Source: Stutzerimonas kirkiae (GTDB lineage: Bacteria > Pseudomonadota > Gammaproteobacteria > Pseudomonadales > Pseudomonadaceae). From it: a stretch of DNA of 58,214 nucleotides. Made by a program: the position numbers and the translations under genes. A model generated the notes under the pieces. It did no database searches. It worked only from the letters and a program-made list of their open reading frames with translations, and was not told the DNA's origin. Shown piece after piece: positions 58,211 to 58,214 of the stretch. The stretch is from assembly GCF_004327335.1 (NCBI RefSeq), contig NZ_QJUO01000029.1:1-58214 (forward strand). The letters are read 5' to 3'. The stretch's first letter is position 1. Every line of letters starts with the position of its first letter.

Positions 58211-58214
58211 AGAA

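Overview
The window is a GC-rich chromosomal segment from a Pseudomonas-type gammaproteobacterium. The evidence is gene content and order: sucCD-braB-DUF599-htpG, fabA-fabB, tesA/ybbA-ybbP-greB, an ErfK-type L,D-transpeptidase next to oprI, cysB near a cysH-like gene with thrH and pabB, pqqABCDE, and rRNA-type promoters at the right edge. Several blocks match the P. aeruginosa order as I remember it; the species cannot be fixed from the sequence alone. It is mostly core genome. There is no prophage, CRISPR array or tRNA gene that I can see. The accessory signal is a dense set of short palindromic repeats, one IS110 end and a truncated transporter.

Layout. 1-3.5 kb: IS110 transposase tail, sucC-sucD, a 5'-deleted braB remnant, a DUF599 membrane protein. 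3.8-7 kb: htpG and an exported amidohydrolase. 7-13.8 kb: fabB/fabA on the minus strand, then gpsA-DUF4389-sixA, a hotdog thioesterase, a DUF4892 protein and an AI-2E-type permease. 13.9-15.3 kb: a quinone oxidoreductase-like gene divergent from an HxlR regulator. 15.5-22.5 kb: greB-ybbP-ybbA, divergent tesA, a small Cys-containing protein, a 383-bp nested palindromic element, the L,D-transpeptidase, oprI and a small acetyltransferase. 22.6-31.4 kb: DAHP synthase, a ketopantoate reductase, cysB, an M48 protease with a YjgN protein, an unusual CysH-like protein, thrH and pabB. 31.5-36 kb: an ATP-grasp ligase / transglutaminase-like 7TM / retropepsin-like triad, then DUF1315 and DUF2797. 36-44.8 kb: pepN, a YCF48-RND pair, an XRE regulator and a PAS-GGDEF-EAL protein. 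44.8-51.4 kb: the moxR-DUF58-DUF4381-BatA-BatB-BatD operon. 52.1-55.4 kb: pqqABCDE. 55.7-57.9 kb: exported rhodanese plus YeeE/TsuA-type thiosulfate permease. 57.9-58.2 kb: tandem promoters of an rRNA-type operon whose genes lie beyond the window.

How the genes work together. Sulfur handling recurs: CysB, a CysH-like reductase, the rhodanese and the thiosulfate permease. Envelope and lipid functions form a second theme: FabA/FabB, GpsA, TesA, Ldt, OprI and the RND pump. The Bat operon and the ligase/transglutaminase/protease triad are conserved but poorly understood modules.

The least explained content is the repeats. At least four related sets of inverted-repeat elements sit between genes, often touching stop codons, and one has rewritten the end of a coding sequence. 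Identifications rest on remembered family motifs; no database search was possible.
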